64,000 nucleotides of DNA, taken from NCBI GenBank assembly GCA_001662425.1, contig BDDC01000353.1, positions 1 through 64,000 of the forward strand. Reading direction: 5' to 3'. Shown here piece by piece: positions 36,401 to 45,969 of the stretch. The stretch comes from Chlamydomonas sphaeroides (lineage: Eukaryota; Chlorophyta; Chlorophyceae; Chlamydomonadales; Chlamydomonadaceae). Within the stretch, counting starts at the first letter, position 1; each line of letters starts with the position of its first letter. The notes below the pieces were generated by a model, which was not told where the DNA came from, did no database searches, and saw nothing but the letters and a program-made list of their open reading frames with translations. Made by a program: the position numbers and the translations under genes.

Positions 36401-39400
36401 CCTACCTTGCGTCGGTCGGAGGGCTGTGGAGCTGCTCTTACCCTGGCTTCCCAACTTTTGCATCCCATGCGGCCCCTTCTTGTGGCGCACACTAGGGCCT
36501 GGAGGACCAGCTGCTCGGAGACGTGGTGCGCCAAGAGCGGCCCGACCTGGAGGAGGCCAAGGACCGGCTGGTGGTGAGCCGGGCGGGCTGGGAGAGGCGG
36601 CGCCGTGGGGTTTCCCAAGGCTGACTGAGGTCCAACAGCCGAGGGGAGAGTCCAACCGACCCCGACGCAGGACGTGCCGAGGGTCCCCACCTGCCCTCCC
36701 ACCGCGTGCCCTCCCTGTCTGGTGCAACCAGGTGTCCCTGTCGTCCGACAAGCGGCAGCTGGGCGAGCTGGAGGACCGCATCCTGGCGCTGCTGCAAGAG
36801 GCGGCCGCCACCTCCCTGCTGGACGACGAGCAGCTCATAGCCACGCTCAACGACGCAAAGCAGACCAGCGGTACGTGCCCGTCGCATCTCTTCATCGCCG
36901 CGGGCGGGGCCCCTCCAAGACCCGGGCTGCATCCAACCCCTGGTACCCTGCGGCCCCGGCCTGCCAACGCCCCTGCTGTCTGTCCCCTGCTGCGGCCGCG
37001 CAGCCGTCATCGCGTCGCGCGTGGCGGAGGCCGAGGCCACGGAGCTCGCCATCAACACCGCGCGAGAGGTGTACCGCCCCGTGCCCCGCCGCGGCTCGCT
37101 GCTGTTCTTCGTGACCGCCGACCTGGCCGCGGTGGACCCGGGCTACCAGACCAGCCTGGCGGCCTTTGGGCGCATGTTCCGTCACTGCCTGGAGGCGGCG
37201 GCCCGCGCCGACGACCTGGCCGGCCGCATGCGCAGCCTGATCGACACCACCACCGACTACGTTTTCCGCATGGTCTGCAGGCGAGCAAATCGACGGAGGG
37301 TTCACCATTTGGCAGAGGGCCCTATGTGCCCTCAGATGCCTAGCTAAACGCCCAGTTGCTCACGCGCTATCCGCTGCCCTCGCCTCTGCTCATCGCCTCG
37401 CCAGGGGCCTGTTCGACAGCCACAAGCTGCTCTATTCGTTCCTCATCGCGGCAGCCATCGACCGCCAGTCGGGATCCGTGTCGGCGGCTGAGTGGAACTT
37501 TCTGCTCCGGGGAGGCAGGGGCGTGGCGGCGGCAGCGGGGCCGCCCAGCACTCCGCCGGGGCCCGCGGCAGCCGCGGCCCTCGCGGCGGTCGGCGGCAGC
37601 GCCCCGGCAGTGGCGCTGGAGCTGCAGCCGCCGCCCGGGCTGTCGGCGTGGGCGGGCTCGGGCACGTGGGAGGCGCTGCTTGCGCTGGAGGCGGCGGTGC
37701 CGACCGCGTTTGCGGGGCTCACAGCGGCGGTGGCGGCGCAGGTGCGTGTGGGTGGCCGCCACGACAGCCTGGTCCCTGGTGCTCCCGGCGTCGCGCTAGC
37801 TGACAGACTTGCCCTCCTGCCCTCCTGCCGGGTGCGCTGCCGCTGGCCCGCAGCCCGCGGCGTGGCAGGCCTTCGCCGAGTCGCCCGCTCCGGATCGGGC
37901 CGACATGTCTGCCCTTTTCGGTTCGCCCACGACGCTCGGCACCGCGGGGCAGACAGTGGCCGGCGGCGGCTCGGAGCCTGGCGGCGCTTTGCGCAGCGAG
38001 TCGGGCGCCGCGGCGCCGGACGGCGGTGGCAGTGCCGGGGCCGTGGCGGAGGCGGGGCCTCGCGCCGTGAGCCCCTTCCAGATGCTGCTGCTGGTCAAAG
38101 TGCTGTGCGAGGGGCGGCTGCTGGCGGCCATGCAGCGGTGAGGCACGGGACGGGCGGGCTGGCGCGGCACGGTCCCGCTTGTTGCCCTGTCCCTGCTCGG
38201 CTCAGCCCAACGGCCGCGACACCCCGGCCCTTTGCCCCTGCTGCCTCTGCCGCGCTCGCCCTCCCTCGCAGCTACGTGTCGTCCCGTCTGGGTCCTTCCT
38301 TCACCGACCCGCCGCCCGCCTCGCTGCCGGAGCTCCTCGCCGACAGCAGCCCCGCCTCGCCCATCATACTGCTGCTCAGCCACGGGGTAGACCCCAGCCC
38401 CGCCATCACACGCTTCGCGGCGGCCAACGGCCGCCATGCGGGGCAGCGGCTGCACATGATCAGCCTGGGCCAGGGCCAGGGGCCGCGCGCGGAAGCGGCA
38501 CTGCAGGTGCGGCGCGCGAGGCGGGGCAGCGTGCGGCACACAGCGCCGGCGTGCGTAGTGGAGCCAGGAAAGGAGAGTGGCCCCGGAGCGACCACAGCCA
38601 ACCGCCACCTGCCTGCCGCCCCTCCACTCCCCAGGCCGCCATCAAGGCGGGCGACTGGGTGTGTCTGCAGAACTGCCACCTGGCAGCGTCCTGGATGCCG
38701 CGACTGGAGCGGCTGGTGGAGGACTTACAGGCAAGAGGCCTGCGGCCCACGGCAACACGGGACCGAGGGGCAGGGGCTAGTAATGCCTGTGCCAGGAGCC
38801 GCCGATCTCAGTTCCCCTTCCCGCAACGCCCTCCTGCCCCCCTGCGGCATTCTCACCCGTGTGCCCCGGATACCGCCCTCAGGCGCGCTACAGCAAGCAG
38901 CTGCAGTTCAGTCGGCCCGCCGGCCTGCGCGTGGGCGGCGGCGGGCAGCCCGAAGCCCCCGCCTCCCCTTTGGCATCCGGCGCCGCGCCCGCAGCCATGC
39001 CTTTCCCCGCCACCGCCGACGGCGCAGCTGCTGCCGGCGGCATGTCTGGCTCCCAGCCTTTGGCGCTGTACGACGTCAACCCCGACTTCCGGCTGTGGCT
39101 CACGTCCATGCCCAGCGCCGCCCTGCCGGTGCCGGTGCTGCAGAGCGGCATCAAGACGACCATGGAGCCGCCCAAGGGTGAGGCGGTCTGGCATACGCGA
39201 CCCACGGCTGGGGCCCCTAGGGCCTCGCAGCAGCTGCCACCCATCCACCCCGGGCACACACGCATGCATTGCGGCCACAGCGCCGCTCACAACACGCCCA
39301 TGTGCTCACCCTCAGCCCTTGGTCCCCCGGCCCCTCGCCGCCACTCCCTCTCCACTCCGCAGGCATCCGTTCCAACCTGCTCCGCATCTACGGCGAGCTG

Positions 39401-42400
39401 TCCAACGCAGTGCTAGACCTGGGCGCCAGGGCCGGCACGCCCGGCTCCCCACCCATGCGCACCGGCCCTGGCACGCCCGTCGCGGCGCAGGGCCTTGGGA
39501 TGCTGTCCGCAGCGCCCGGCATGCCGCTCTCCGGCCAGCGGCCTGGCGGCTCCCCATCGCGGCCGCAGCTGGCGCTGCCGCCCATGGCCGGGGCACGTGT
39601 CATGCCGGCGGGCGTGCTGGAGGCCTCGAGGCGAGGCATCGCCACGCCGCTGGGCCCAGCCCGCGGCAACTCCCGCGGCCTGGGGGCGGCTGATGGCGGC
39701 GTCGGGGGCGTGGGTGCGGTGTCATTCTCTGGTGCCGCCAGCCAGTCGGCGGTGACTGCTGTGGGCCCCCAGTGGCGCAAGCTGCTCTTCTCTTGCGCCA
39801 TGTTCCACGCGGTCATGCAGGTGAGGGGGGTGGCACGGCAGTGGGCGGGCGGGCTTCGAGCAGGGGAGAGCGGGCGTCGGTCCTATCCCGCCCCGGGGCT
39901 GGGGCAGCGGGCCCTGACGCCCGGCTTGCCAGCTCACTGAGCACGGCTGCTGACGCCCGGCCGCCGCGCCCTGTCCCTGCCTCAGGAGCGGCGGCGATAC
40001 GGGCCCCTGGGCTGGAACGTGCGCTACGAGTTCAGCGACGGGGACCTAGCGGTGGCGATGCGGACGCTGCAAATGATGATGCTGGAGGGCTACGGAGCGG
40101 CGCAGGCGGCCACGGCAGCTGGCCGCGTCACGGCGGGAGGCGCGCCATCGGGCGGCGGCGGGCCGCTGTCCTTCAGCGGCTCTGTCCCCGGCTTTGGCCC
40201 CGGCTTTGGCTCCGGCTCCGGCTCAATCCCCTGGGACGCGCTGCGGTACGTCACCGGCGACGTTGTGTACGGCGGCCGCGTCACGGACGACAGCGACCGG
40301 CGGCTGCTGGGCTGCCTGCTGCGCCGCTTCTACGGGCCCGAGGTGCTGCGCGACGGCCACGTGTTTGCGGAGGGCGGCGGCTCGGCGCCGGGCTCCTCGG
40401 GCCCCGGCAGCTCCGCCTACCGCCAGCCCATGGACGGCGACCATGCCTGGTACCTGTCGTACTGCAAGTCACTGCCGTACGGCGACTCGCCGGAGGTGTT
40501 TGGACTGCACGCCAACGCCGACATTCGGCTGCAGCTGCAGGCGCGTGGGGCTGAGGCGGCTGAGGGAGGCTGGGGGCGGGCACTTGGCGACACAGGCTCA
40601 GCCGCAACCCCTCGCCTGCGCCGCTGACACTCAAGCGGCTCTTTCGCACGCCCTCTGACGCTGGCTGGCGTTCCGCTGTCCGTCGCCCACCACCCCGCAG
40701 GAGACCCGCAAGGTGCTTGATACCATCCTGTCCATCCAGCCGCGCATCGTGGCAGCCACCGCGGCGGCGGCCGTGGACGCAGCCCCGCTGCCGGCGGTTG
40801 ACGGCGACGCCGCCGGCCCGCTGTCGGGCCCCGGCACCATCAGCCGCAGCAGCCTTCTCCATCACCCGTCCTCCTCGGCCCTGGCCCACGCCGGCAGCGC
40901 GAACCTGAGCCGCATCTCCCTCACTGCCATCACGTCTCCGGCGCCCGGCAGCGGCCCCGCCCAGCCGCGCGGCTCACTTACCTCCAACCTCTCCCGCAGC
41001 CACCGCTTCGCCACCACCACCTCCGTGCCGGTGCCGGCCTTTGGCGGCCGCCCGCCGTCCGGCTCCTCGCGCTCCTCCGCTATCGACGTCGACGGCGGTC
41101 TGGGCGGCGGCGGCGACCGCACCGCCGACGACGTGGCCGCTGAGCTGGCGGCGGAGATCGCCGAGGTGCTGCCGCCGCCGCTGAGCCGCGACATGGCCAT
41201 CAACTGCCCCGGCGGCGACCCATTTGCGCCTCTGCCCAGCGGCCACGACAACAGCCTGGCTGTGCTGCTGGGCCAGGAGATGGAGCGCGCCAACGGGCTG
41301 CGGGCGGTGCTGGCCAAGAGCCTGGGCGAGCTGCGGAAGGCGCTGAGGGGGCTGGCGGTCATGAGCGCGGAGCTCGAGGTGAGGGGTCCGTGGGGGCACG
41401 GGGGAGGGGCTGAGCAAGGGCCAGGGAGGGAGGCCAAGCGGAGGGCCAGGGAGGGCTAGGGCAAGTTGGCAGGCAGTGGGTGATGGGACGCGCGCATCAA
41501 CAAGCGGCCCGGCCAGGATCCGCGGCCCTGGCCCTTGGTCCGGCCCTGCGCCGCGTGGCACGCTTGCTCGCTGGCCGCCCTCCCTCGCTCGTCGCGTGCC
41601 GACCCTCTTCTCCTTTCGCCCCTCCTGCCGCACCCCACCTCCTCCCTCCTCAGGCCATGGCCACGGCCCTGCTCAACAACCAGGTGCCCCCCTCTTGGCG
41701 GCGCGCCTCCTACCCCTCCACCAAGCCGCTGGCCAGCTGGGTCCGTGACTTCCTGCGCCGCTGCGAGCAGCTTCAGCAGTGGCTCAGCCGCGGCCAGCCG
41801 CCGGCGCTGTGGCTGCCGGGGCTGTTCTTCCCGCAAGGCTTTGTCACGGCCGTGCTGCAGAACGCGGCGCGCCGCACTCGGCTGCCCATCGACCGACTGG
41901 CGCTCACTTTCCGTGTGCTGCCGCCGGACGAGGATGCGGCACTTATGGAGCGGGTGGCGGCGGCCGCGGGAGGCGCAGTGGCAGCGGCCATCGCCGAGGC
42001 GGCCAGCCGGGACAGCAGCGCGAGGAGCAACGCCAGCACCACAGCGGGCGGGGGATACGGGCCGGCGGTGGGGACGGCCAGCGCCGGCGGCAGCGCTCGG
42101 GGCGCTGGCGGGGCGGCGGCCGCTGCAGCGGCTCGGGCGGGTGGCCTGCGGGTGATGGCGGCCGCCGGCTCCATGAAGCGGACCGGAGCAGCAGGCGGCT
42201 CCTCGGAGCCGGGCGTGTTGGTGTACGGACTTTACCTGGAGGGGGCGCGGTGGGACGAGGAAGCAGGTGCGCAGCCGGGCACGCACTGGCGGACCGCACG
42301 GCTGGCAGTCGCGATGGGAGCCCGGAGCCACCGCGCTAGGCGGCCGTCGTCATGCTGTCATGCCAAGCCCTCGCTCGTGCCGCCGTGCGCCTGCCGTGCC

Positions 42401-42837
42401 TCTATCCCTCCCCGCCCGCAGGCCTATTGGGCGAGGCCCGGCCGGGGGAGATGTTCGCCCCCATGCCCGCCATCCACTTCTTGCCGCAGCCCATAGACCC
42501 GGCAGTGCTGCACCGCAGCCCGCCAGGCTCGCCGCCAGGGCCGCACAGGGGCTCCAGCCTCGCGCCGCCCGGCGCAACCGACGGCCGCCCAAGCCCTGGC
42601 GCCGGCCCCGGGCCCGGCTCGGGCCCCTCACAGAGCTCCGGCGGGGGTGCGGACGCTGCGGCCCCTCCGCTGTACGCCTGCCCGCTGTACCGCACCAGCG
42701 TGCGGGCCGGCGTGCTGAGCACCAGCGGCAGCAGCACCAACTTCGTGCTGCACATGGAGCTGCCTTGCCCACAGCCAACCACACCTGACTGGTGGACGCT
42801 GAGGGGCACGGCCGCGCTGTGTGCGCTGGACGACTAG
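11951..42837 (+). CDS. DNAH6-like: Axonemal inner-arm dynein heavy chain, DNAH6 type
   Basis: This is the single-headed inner-arm dynein heavy chain that drives microtubule sliding in the flagellum by ATP hydrolysis. Eighty exons join in phase to about 5,300 codons; exon coordinates are given in the domain entries below. Order is tail, linker, AAA1-AAA4, stalk with microtubule-binding domain, AAA5, AAA6 and C-terminal cap. Similarity to human DNAH6 (about 4,160 aa) is clear from the N-terminal PYNL block (13406) to the C-terminal STNF block, and the closing residues CALDD are typical of axonemal dyneins. About 1,100 extra residues are Ala/Gly/Pro/Ser-rich inserts. The first two exons (11951-12088, 12213-12415) and the start ATG are tentative; an ATG at 11821 in another frame is an alternative. 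Nine introns use GC-AG sites. Which Chlamydomonas DHC it corresponds to cannot be settled by eye. Confidence 0.93.
15369..15434 (+). repeat. (CCCATG)n hexanucleotide repeat at the gap edge
   Basis: About eleven units of the hexamer run directly into the N gap. The array sits in the dynein intron 15255-15923. The true array is probably longer and caused the assembly break. Confidence 0.95.
15435..15895. other. Assembly gap (461 N)
   Basis: Unknown bases inside the dynein intron 15255-15923. The flanking exons join in frame (AG + C), so no coding sequence need be missing, though a small exon inside the gap cannot be excluded. Confidence 1.
17861..17930 (+). repeat. (GCTGG)14 pentanucleotide repeat
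   Basis: Fourteen exact units, preceded by degenerate GCGGC units from about 17831, inside the dynein intron 17804-18068. The Pro/Ala/Ser-rich frame it creates on the minus strand is not a gene. Confidence 0.95.
19796..23890 (+). other. Dynein linker (DHC_N2) exons
   Basis: Exons: 19796-19994, 20293-20394, 20573-20644, 20796-20876, 21174-21334, 21478-21556, 21737-21874, 22067-22144, 22312-22431, 22616-22726, 23034-23210, 23442-23890. Strongly conserved blocks include DIQRQLPSEA, FPRFYFLSNDELLQILSQ and RNPQAVQPHLQKCFDGI. The linker swings across the AAA ring as the lever arm. The last exon ends in an Ala-then-Gly-rich insert of about 60 residues just before AAA1. Confidence 0.93.
20011..20046 (+). 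repeat. Dispersed intronic repeat, copy 1
   Basis: A block containing TGTTCAACTTTGAGGGCCGA and then AATAGAG lies in the intron 19995-20292. Its near reverse complement is at 32570-32606 in another intron of the same gene. It is followed here by a C-run and a G-run. Confidence 0.75.
24019..25672 (+). other. Dynein AAA1 (main ATPase) exons
   Basis: Exons: 24019-24149, 24249-24339, 24572-24677, 24907-25053, 25174-25339, 25482-25672. Walker A GPAGTGKTE is split by the intron 24150-24248 (about aa 1778-1786). Walker B is CFDEFNRID, and TMNPGYAGRTELPDNL is the conserved sensor region. All catalytic residues seen in active dyneins are present, so ATP hydrolysis is expected. Confidence 0.95.
25921..27672 (+). 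other. Dynein AAA2 exons
   Basis: Exons: 25921-25977, 26094-26165, 26297-26807, 26960-27137, 27291-27672. The P-loop is LVGPAGGGKT (about aa 2056-2065); family blocks are NPKAITLGELYG and SPATVSRCGMVYV. An insert of about 70 Ala/Pro/Ser-rich residues follows the P-loop helix, and a second insert lies in the last exon. Confidence 0.92.
27922..30778 (+). other. Dynein AAA3 exons
   Basis: Exons: 27922-28287, 28425-28594, 28703-28916, 29063-29292, 29534-29748, 29959-30196, 30415-30536, 30693-30778. The P-loop is LLSGPGGCGKSAIV (about aa 2640). The Walker B region is LLVFVDDVNLPARD, followed by QPPIELLRLFQD. AAA3 normally gates AAA1. The first exon is largely an Ala/Gly/His-rich insert. Confidence 0.93.
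30205..30275 (+). repeat. Possible third, degenerate copy of the dispersed intronic repeat
   Basis: The intron 30197-30414 contains GTGTTCATG, GGGCTGAGATAACA and then CTGTGTGTTGGGGGGCGG. The element order resembles copy 1 at 20011 with its C/G-rich flank. The match is weak. Confidence 0.3.
30937..32758 (+). other. Dynein AAA4 exons
   Basis: Exons: 30937-31049, 31168-31249, 31434-31504, 31644-31821, 32013-32186, 32361-32509, 32686-32758. The P-loop is LVGVGGSGKQSLARF (about aa 3003), the AAA4-specific form with GKQS. The usual Walker B context, FLFTDTQI in human DNAH6, is here FLLPEQHI. Further blocks: LALSPVGESFRDRCRRFPSL and WPREALLSVS. Confidence 0.93.
32570..32606 (-). repeat. Dispersed intronic repeat, copy 2 (inverted)
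   Basis: Reverse-complement match to 20011-20046: on the minus strand it reads TGTGTTCAACTTTATAGGGC and then CGAAATAGAG. It lies in the intron 32510-32685. Two of three small differences fall in the centre (GA versus ATA). Confidence 0.75.
32933..34960 (+). other. Dynein stalk and microtubule-binding domain exons
   Basis: Exons: 32933-33082, 33328-33426, 33594-33755, 33913-34062, 34238-34354, 34526-34657, 34789-34960. Two antiparallel coiled-coil arms flank the microtubule-binding tip. Conserved tip sequence includes IKTFTKPPPLVQTTMEAVAI, EKPDWDTAKRLLGEGTFIKR and LCLWVRAMDTYARV. This region has no low-complexity insert, unlike the ring modules. Confidence 0.94.
35118..37280 (+). other. Dynein AAA5 exons
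   Basis: Exons: 35118-35260, 35426-35509, 35696-36065, 36212-36360, 36496-36573, 36732-36870, 37004-37280. Family blocks: RWPLCIDPQ, LPNPHYMPEVCIKVNLINF and LEDQLLGDVV. No P-loop, as expected for AAA5. An Ala/Gly-rich insert of about 60 residues lies in the exon at 35696. Confidence 0.92.
37405..39820 (+). other. Dynein AAA6 exons
   Basis: Exons: 37405-37741, 37854-38137, 38272-38506, 38635-38730, 38883-39177, 39363-39820. Blocks: EWNFLLRGG, ISLGQGQGP and WVCLQNCHLAASWM, all typical of axonemal dyneins. Four of the exons carry Ala/Gly/Pro-rich inserts. Confidence 0.92.
39986..42837 (+). other. Dynein C-terminal cap exons
   Basis: Exons: 39986-40540, 40701-41378, 41654-42266, 42422-42837. 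Blocks: GPLGWNVRYEFSDGDL, YVTGDVVYGGRVTDDSDRR, LASWVRDFLRRCEQ and LFFPQGFVTAVLQN. The final block is the STNFVLHMELP region, followed by the stop TAG at 42835-42837. Large Ser/Gly/Pro-rich inserts occur in the second and third exons. Confidence 0.95.
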
Positions 42838-43406
42838 CGGCCGGCGGCGCCGAGGGCGCTGTCGGGGCAAGGCGCCCCGCACTCAAGAGTGGAGCGGGCG
42901 TTGTGACGGTGTGTCGGTGCGGGAGGAAGGAAAAGCTGGGGGCGCAGCACAGGCTGCGGCGCTGGGAGCGGCCAGTAGGCTTGGTTGAGGAAGCTGGCTC
43001 GATTGGGCAGATAGAGGGCTGGGCGTGCGCGTGGTGATTACATCCAGGGCGGTGCAAGCGCTATACCCACGGAGGGCCCTCGCCCGCAGCGACCGCCAAC
43101 TGTCGAGCAGATCAGGACCTGCCATGCGAGCGAACAAATGAACGGCTGCTGATTCATTGTTACGTATCGGGAAGGAATGATGTGGAGTGCATCGCGTGAA
43201 GGATATGGTGCTGGATGGAGGCGAGCTGGCCTGAAGCGGCGAAGAGGGCGGGACGTCGGAGGCATGCAGCGCTCGCTCGAGGCGCTGCTCCGTTACAGCT
43301 GTGCGTGTAAGCACGACGGACATCGTGCATCCGTTCTCCTGCCATGCTTTACATCTCGTCCGTTGGCTCACCCATTTGCGCCCCACCGCACCTCCCAAAG
43401 CTGTCC
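42838..43406. terminator. Convergent 3' UTR region of dynein and GT49 genes
   Basis: No coding signal. TGTAA at 43306-43310 is the candidate signal for the dynein transcript, giving a 3' UTR of about 470-490 nt. For the minus-strand GT49 gene TTACA occurs at 43349-43353, 43293-43297 and 43037-43041. Depending on which is used, the two transcripts abut or overlap tail to tail. Confidence 0.5.
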
Positions 43407-45969
43407 CTACCGCTGCGGCCCCTGCCCCTGCCCCTTCTGCTGCTGCGCTCGGCGCGCCGACGCGAACCAGGGCAGCTGCGCCTTGCAGGCCACCACCTGC
43501 CTGCCCGGCGGGGGCCGGTACCTGCCCGCCAGCATGCGCACTATGGCGTCATCCAGCAGCGCATGCGACCACTCCTTGTGGTGCTCGAACTTGGAGATGT
43601 TGCGGCCGTACAGATTCACAACCTGCGAGGATGCGGTACAACAACACAACGCACATGTGCACGCCGCAGTGCTCCACACCCAGGCGCAGCCCCATCCCCA
43701 AGCCCGCCCAAGCGCCACCCATCCTGGCCGCGCCCTGCCCGCCGCCGCACCTCCCTCAGCGCCGCCACGCCCGTGTCCGAGGTGGTCTTGTCCGTCGCGC
43801 CCTTGGCCAGCCCCGCCGCCGGGTTAAGCGCGTGCGGCCGGTGCACCACCCAGGCGCTGGGCAGCGTGCGGAAGGCCAGGCGCGCGTGGTGCAGCGACAC
43901 CAGGTGCGTGATCTTGTCATTGTAGCAGCCGCGGAAGCGGCCGTCGTAGGGCGACGACGACAGGGCGTCCCTGGCCGGGGCAGGGCAGCAGACGAGGGGG
44001 TGGAGCCTCAAGGTGGCTGCCTGCGGTGTGCGGTACGACACCCAGCGGGCCACGGCGGAGCAGCCCAGCAGCAGCCCAGCAGCAGCCCAGCAGCCGCATC
44101 CTGCCCTATGTGGCGACAACCCTGCTACGGCAGCTTGGCCAGGGAGCCGGGAGCCTGGCGCGCAACGCCACACACCTGCTGACGATGCCCCAGGGCTCGA
44201 AGCCAATGGCAAAGTCAATCAGGTATGACTTGCGGGTGAGCAGCCACCTGTGAGAAAATGATGATGCATGCCGGCACACATCAGCTCCAGACGTGCGGGT
44301 CCCGGCTGCAGGCGCCCGGCCCCTGGTCGGACGCGGCCTGGCACGTGCGGTCCGGCTTGTGGGTGGCAGGGGCAGCGCCTTTGCATCATGCCCCTCTCCC
44401 GGCCTCGCGCCCCTGCGCGCCTTGTGTGGTTGGTGGGCGCGTGCCCCGCCTGGAAGTAATACTGCCCGAACCAGTGGATGCTGCCCGCAGCCCACAGCTT
44501 GGCCAGGTTGAGCTTGTCGCCTGGGTGCAGCGGTATGCAGCAGCGGGCAGGGGCAGGAGGCAGCGGGACGCAGGTGTGGTTGTCGCCAGGCATGGGGCCA
44601 GCATGCCGCGATGCCGGCACAAACTCGGCACGGTGGGGGTCGCTACTCGGCAGCGACTGCAGATGACGTCGGAGACAGACGGCTGCACCCTTCTGGCGGC
44701 GGTGCAGCCGCACCGTTGAGTGCGGCCAGGGCCGCCTCCTCGGCTGCCTGCTCCTGCAGGTCTTTGTTCACGTCCCACGCCGGCATCACCCAGAAGTTGC
44801 TGCCGGAGCTCGACACCAGCTGCGACGACACCTGGGCATTACAACAGGCCGGGGGGGGAGGGAGCTCGCAGGGGGGCGCGGCTCGCCATGGGTGCAGCTG
44901 CAGCGCCTCCGCCCGCACCCGCCGGTGCCAAGCTCCCGCCCGGCCTTGCCCATGGCGTGAGGCCGGCTGACACGCCCGGCGCCGCGGCCCTGCCTCCCTG
45001 CCTGCGTCCTGCCCCGGCCTGCCTTGTCGTCCGCCAGCAGCTGCATGAGGCTGGCGCTGGGCCTCAGGTCCACGTCTATCATGGCCACCAGGGGGCTGCG
45101 GGCCGCCAGCAGCGCCGCGTTGCGCAGGCTGTTGATGGGCGTCAGCGCGGCCAGCGCCGGGTCCGACACCACCTCGGTCAGCAGCAGCAGCCGCGGCCGG
45201 CACGCGCGCGGCTCGGCCTCGAGGCGGGCGAAGAGCGCCTGGGGGTTGGACAGACCGACGGGGCGGATGGTGGGCAGGGAAGTGCAGGCTGGTGACGTGC
45301 GGGGCCGGCAGAAACAGGGTGACGGCGCCAGAGCTAAGGCAGCCCGGGCCGTACCTGCAGCCGCTCCTCGGCTCCCCAGACTGCGTGGCGGTTAGCCTCT
45401 GTCAGCGTGTCGGCGCTGCCCGACTGCACGAGTGGAAGATACACGGCCCCCACGTGGGGCCCCCCGGGGAAGCTGCGGCACCTGCGACCAGGAAGTATCG
45501 CCGATTGTTGCGCCCGGCGGTGCTTGCCAAGTGTGAGGGCGCATGTGGATGTATGAGCAGCGCTGCCCGCTCACTGCGCCTCCAGCATGTCCAATCGGTC
45601 CAGCGTGGCGGTGGTGAACACGGTCAGCGCCAGGCGCGTACTGCGGCCTGACCACCAGACACGCCGAAGCTCGAAGCTGCGGGAGGTGGCGATGTTCATG
45701 AGCGCAGGGCTTGGCGGCACGAGTAAGCCGGGCGCAGGGAGTGACACGCACCTTGGTGGGATTCCGCCCACGAAGGCCTCAAAGGTAGTCGGCGCCGGAT
45801 CATAGAACTTATTATAGCATGTCTTCAAGGCCATAGACGCGTTCAAGCTCGTCTCGTCCACGGCTGCCGCTGACAGCAGCTGCTGGCAAACCGCACAGCG
45901 CCAGCTCGCGAAGCCCAGCGCTACCACGAGGTGTAAGAGCCATGCTGTGCTGCTAGCAGCAAGGATCAT
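43407..45969 (-). CDS. GT49-family glycosyltransferase (LARGE / B4GAT1-like)
   Basis: Family 49 enzymes transfer glucuronic acid or a related sugar from a UDP donor in the Golgi. Nine minus-strand exons: 45969-45752, 45676-45575, 45481-45355, 45238-45023, 44831-44714, 44520-44421, 44247-44176, 43970-43751, 43622-43407, joining in phase to 462 aa. Visible: an N-terminal hydrophobic segment (STAWLLHLVVALGFA) suited to a type II Golgi anchor; FPGGPHVGAVYLPLV; the block PINSLRNAAL followed by the metal-binding DxD in MIDVDLRP; FAIGFEPWGIVSR; PYDGRFRGCYNDKITHLVSL; and WVVHRPHALN. The last two match the YDERF..G.NK.. and HxPHA signatures of GT49. There is no second GT8 domain, so it resembles B4GAT1 or the C-terminal half of LARGE. 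Two introns, after 45023 and 44421, use GC donors. The acceptor sugar is unknown. Confidence 0.88.
44061..44093 (+). repeat. 11-nt tandem repeat x3
   Basis: Three exact CAGCCCAGCAG units inside the GT49 intron 43971-44175. Confidence 0.9.
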
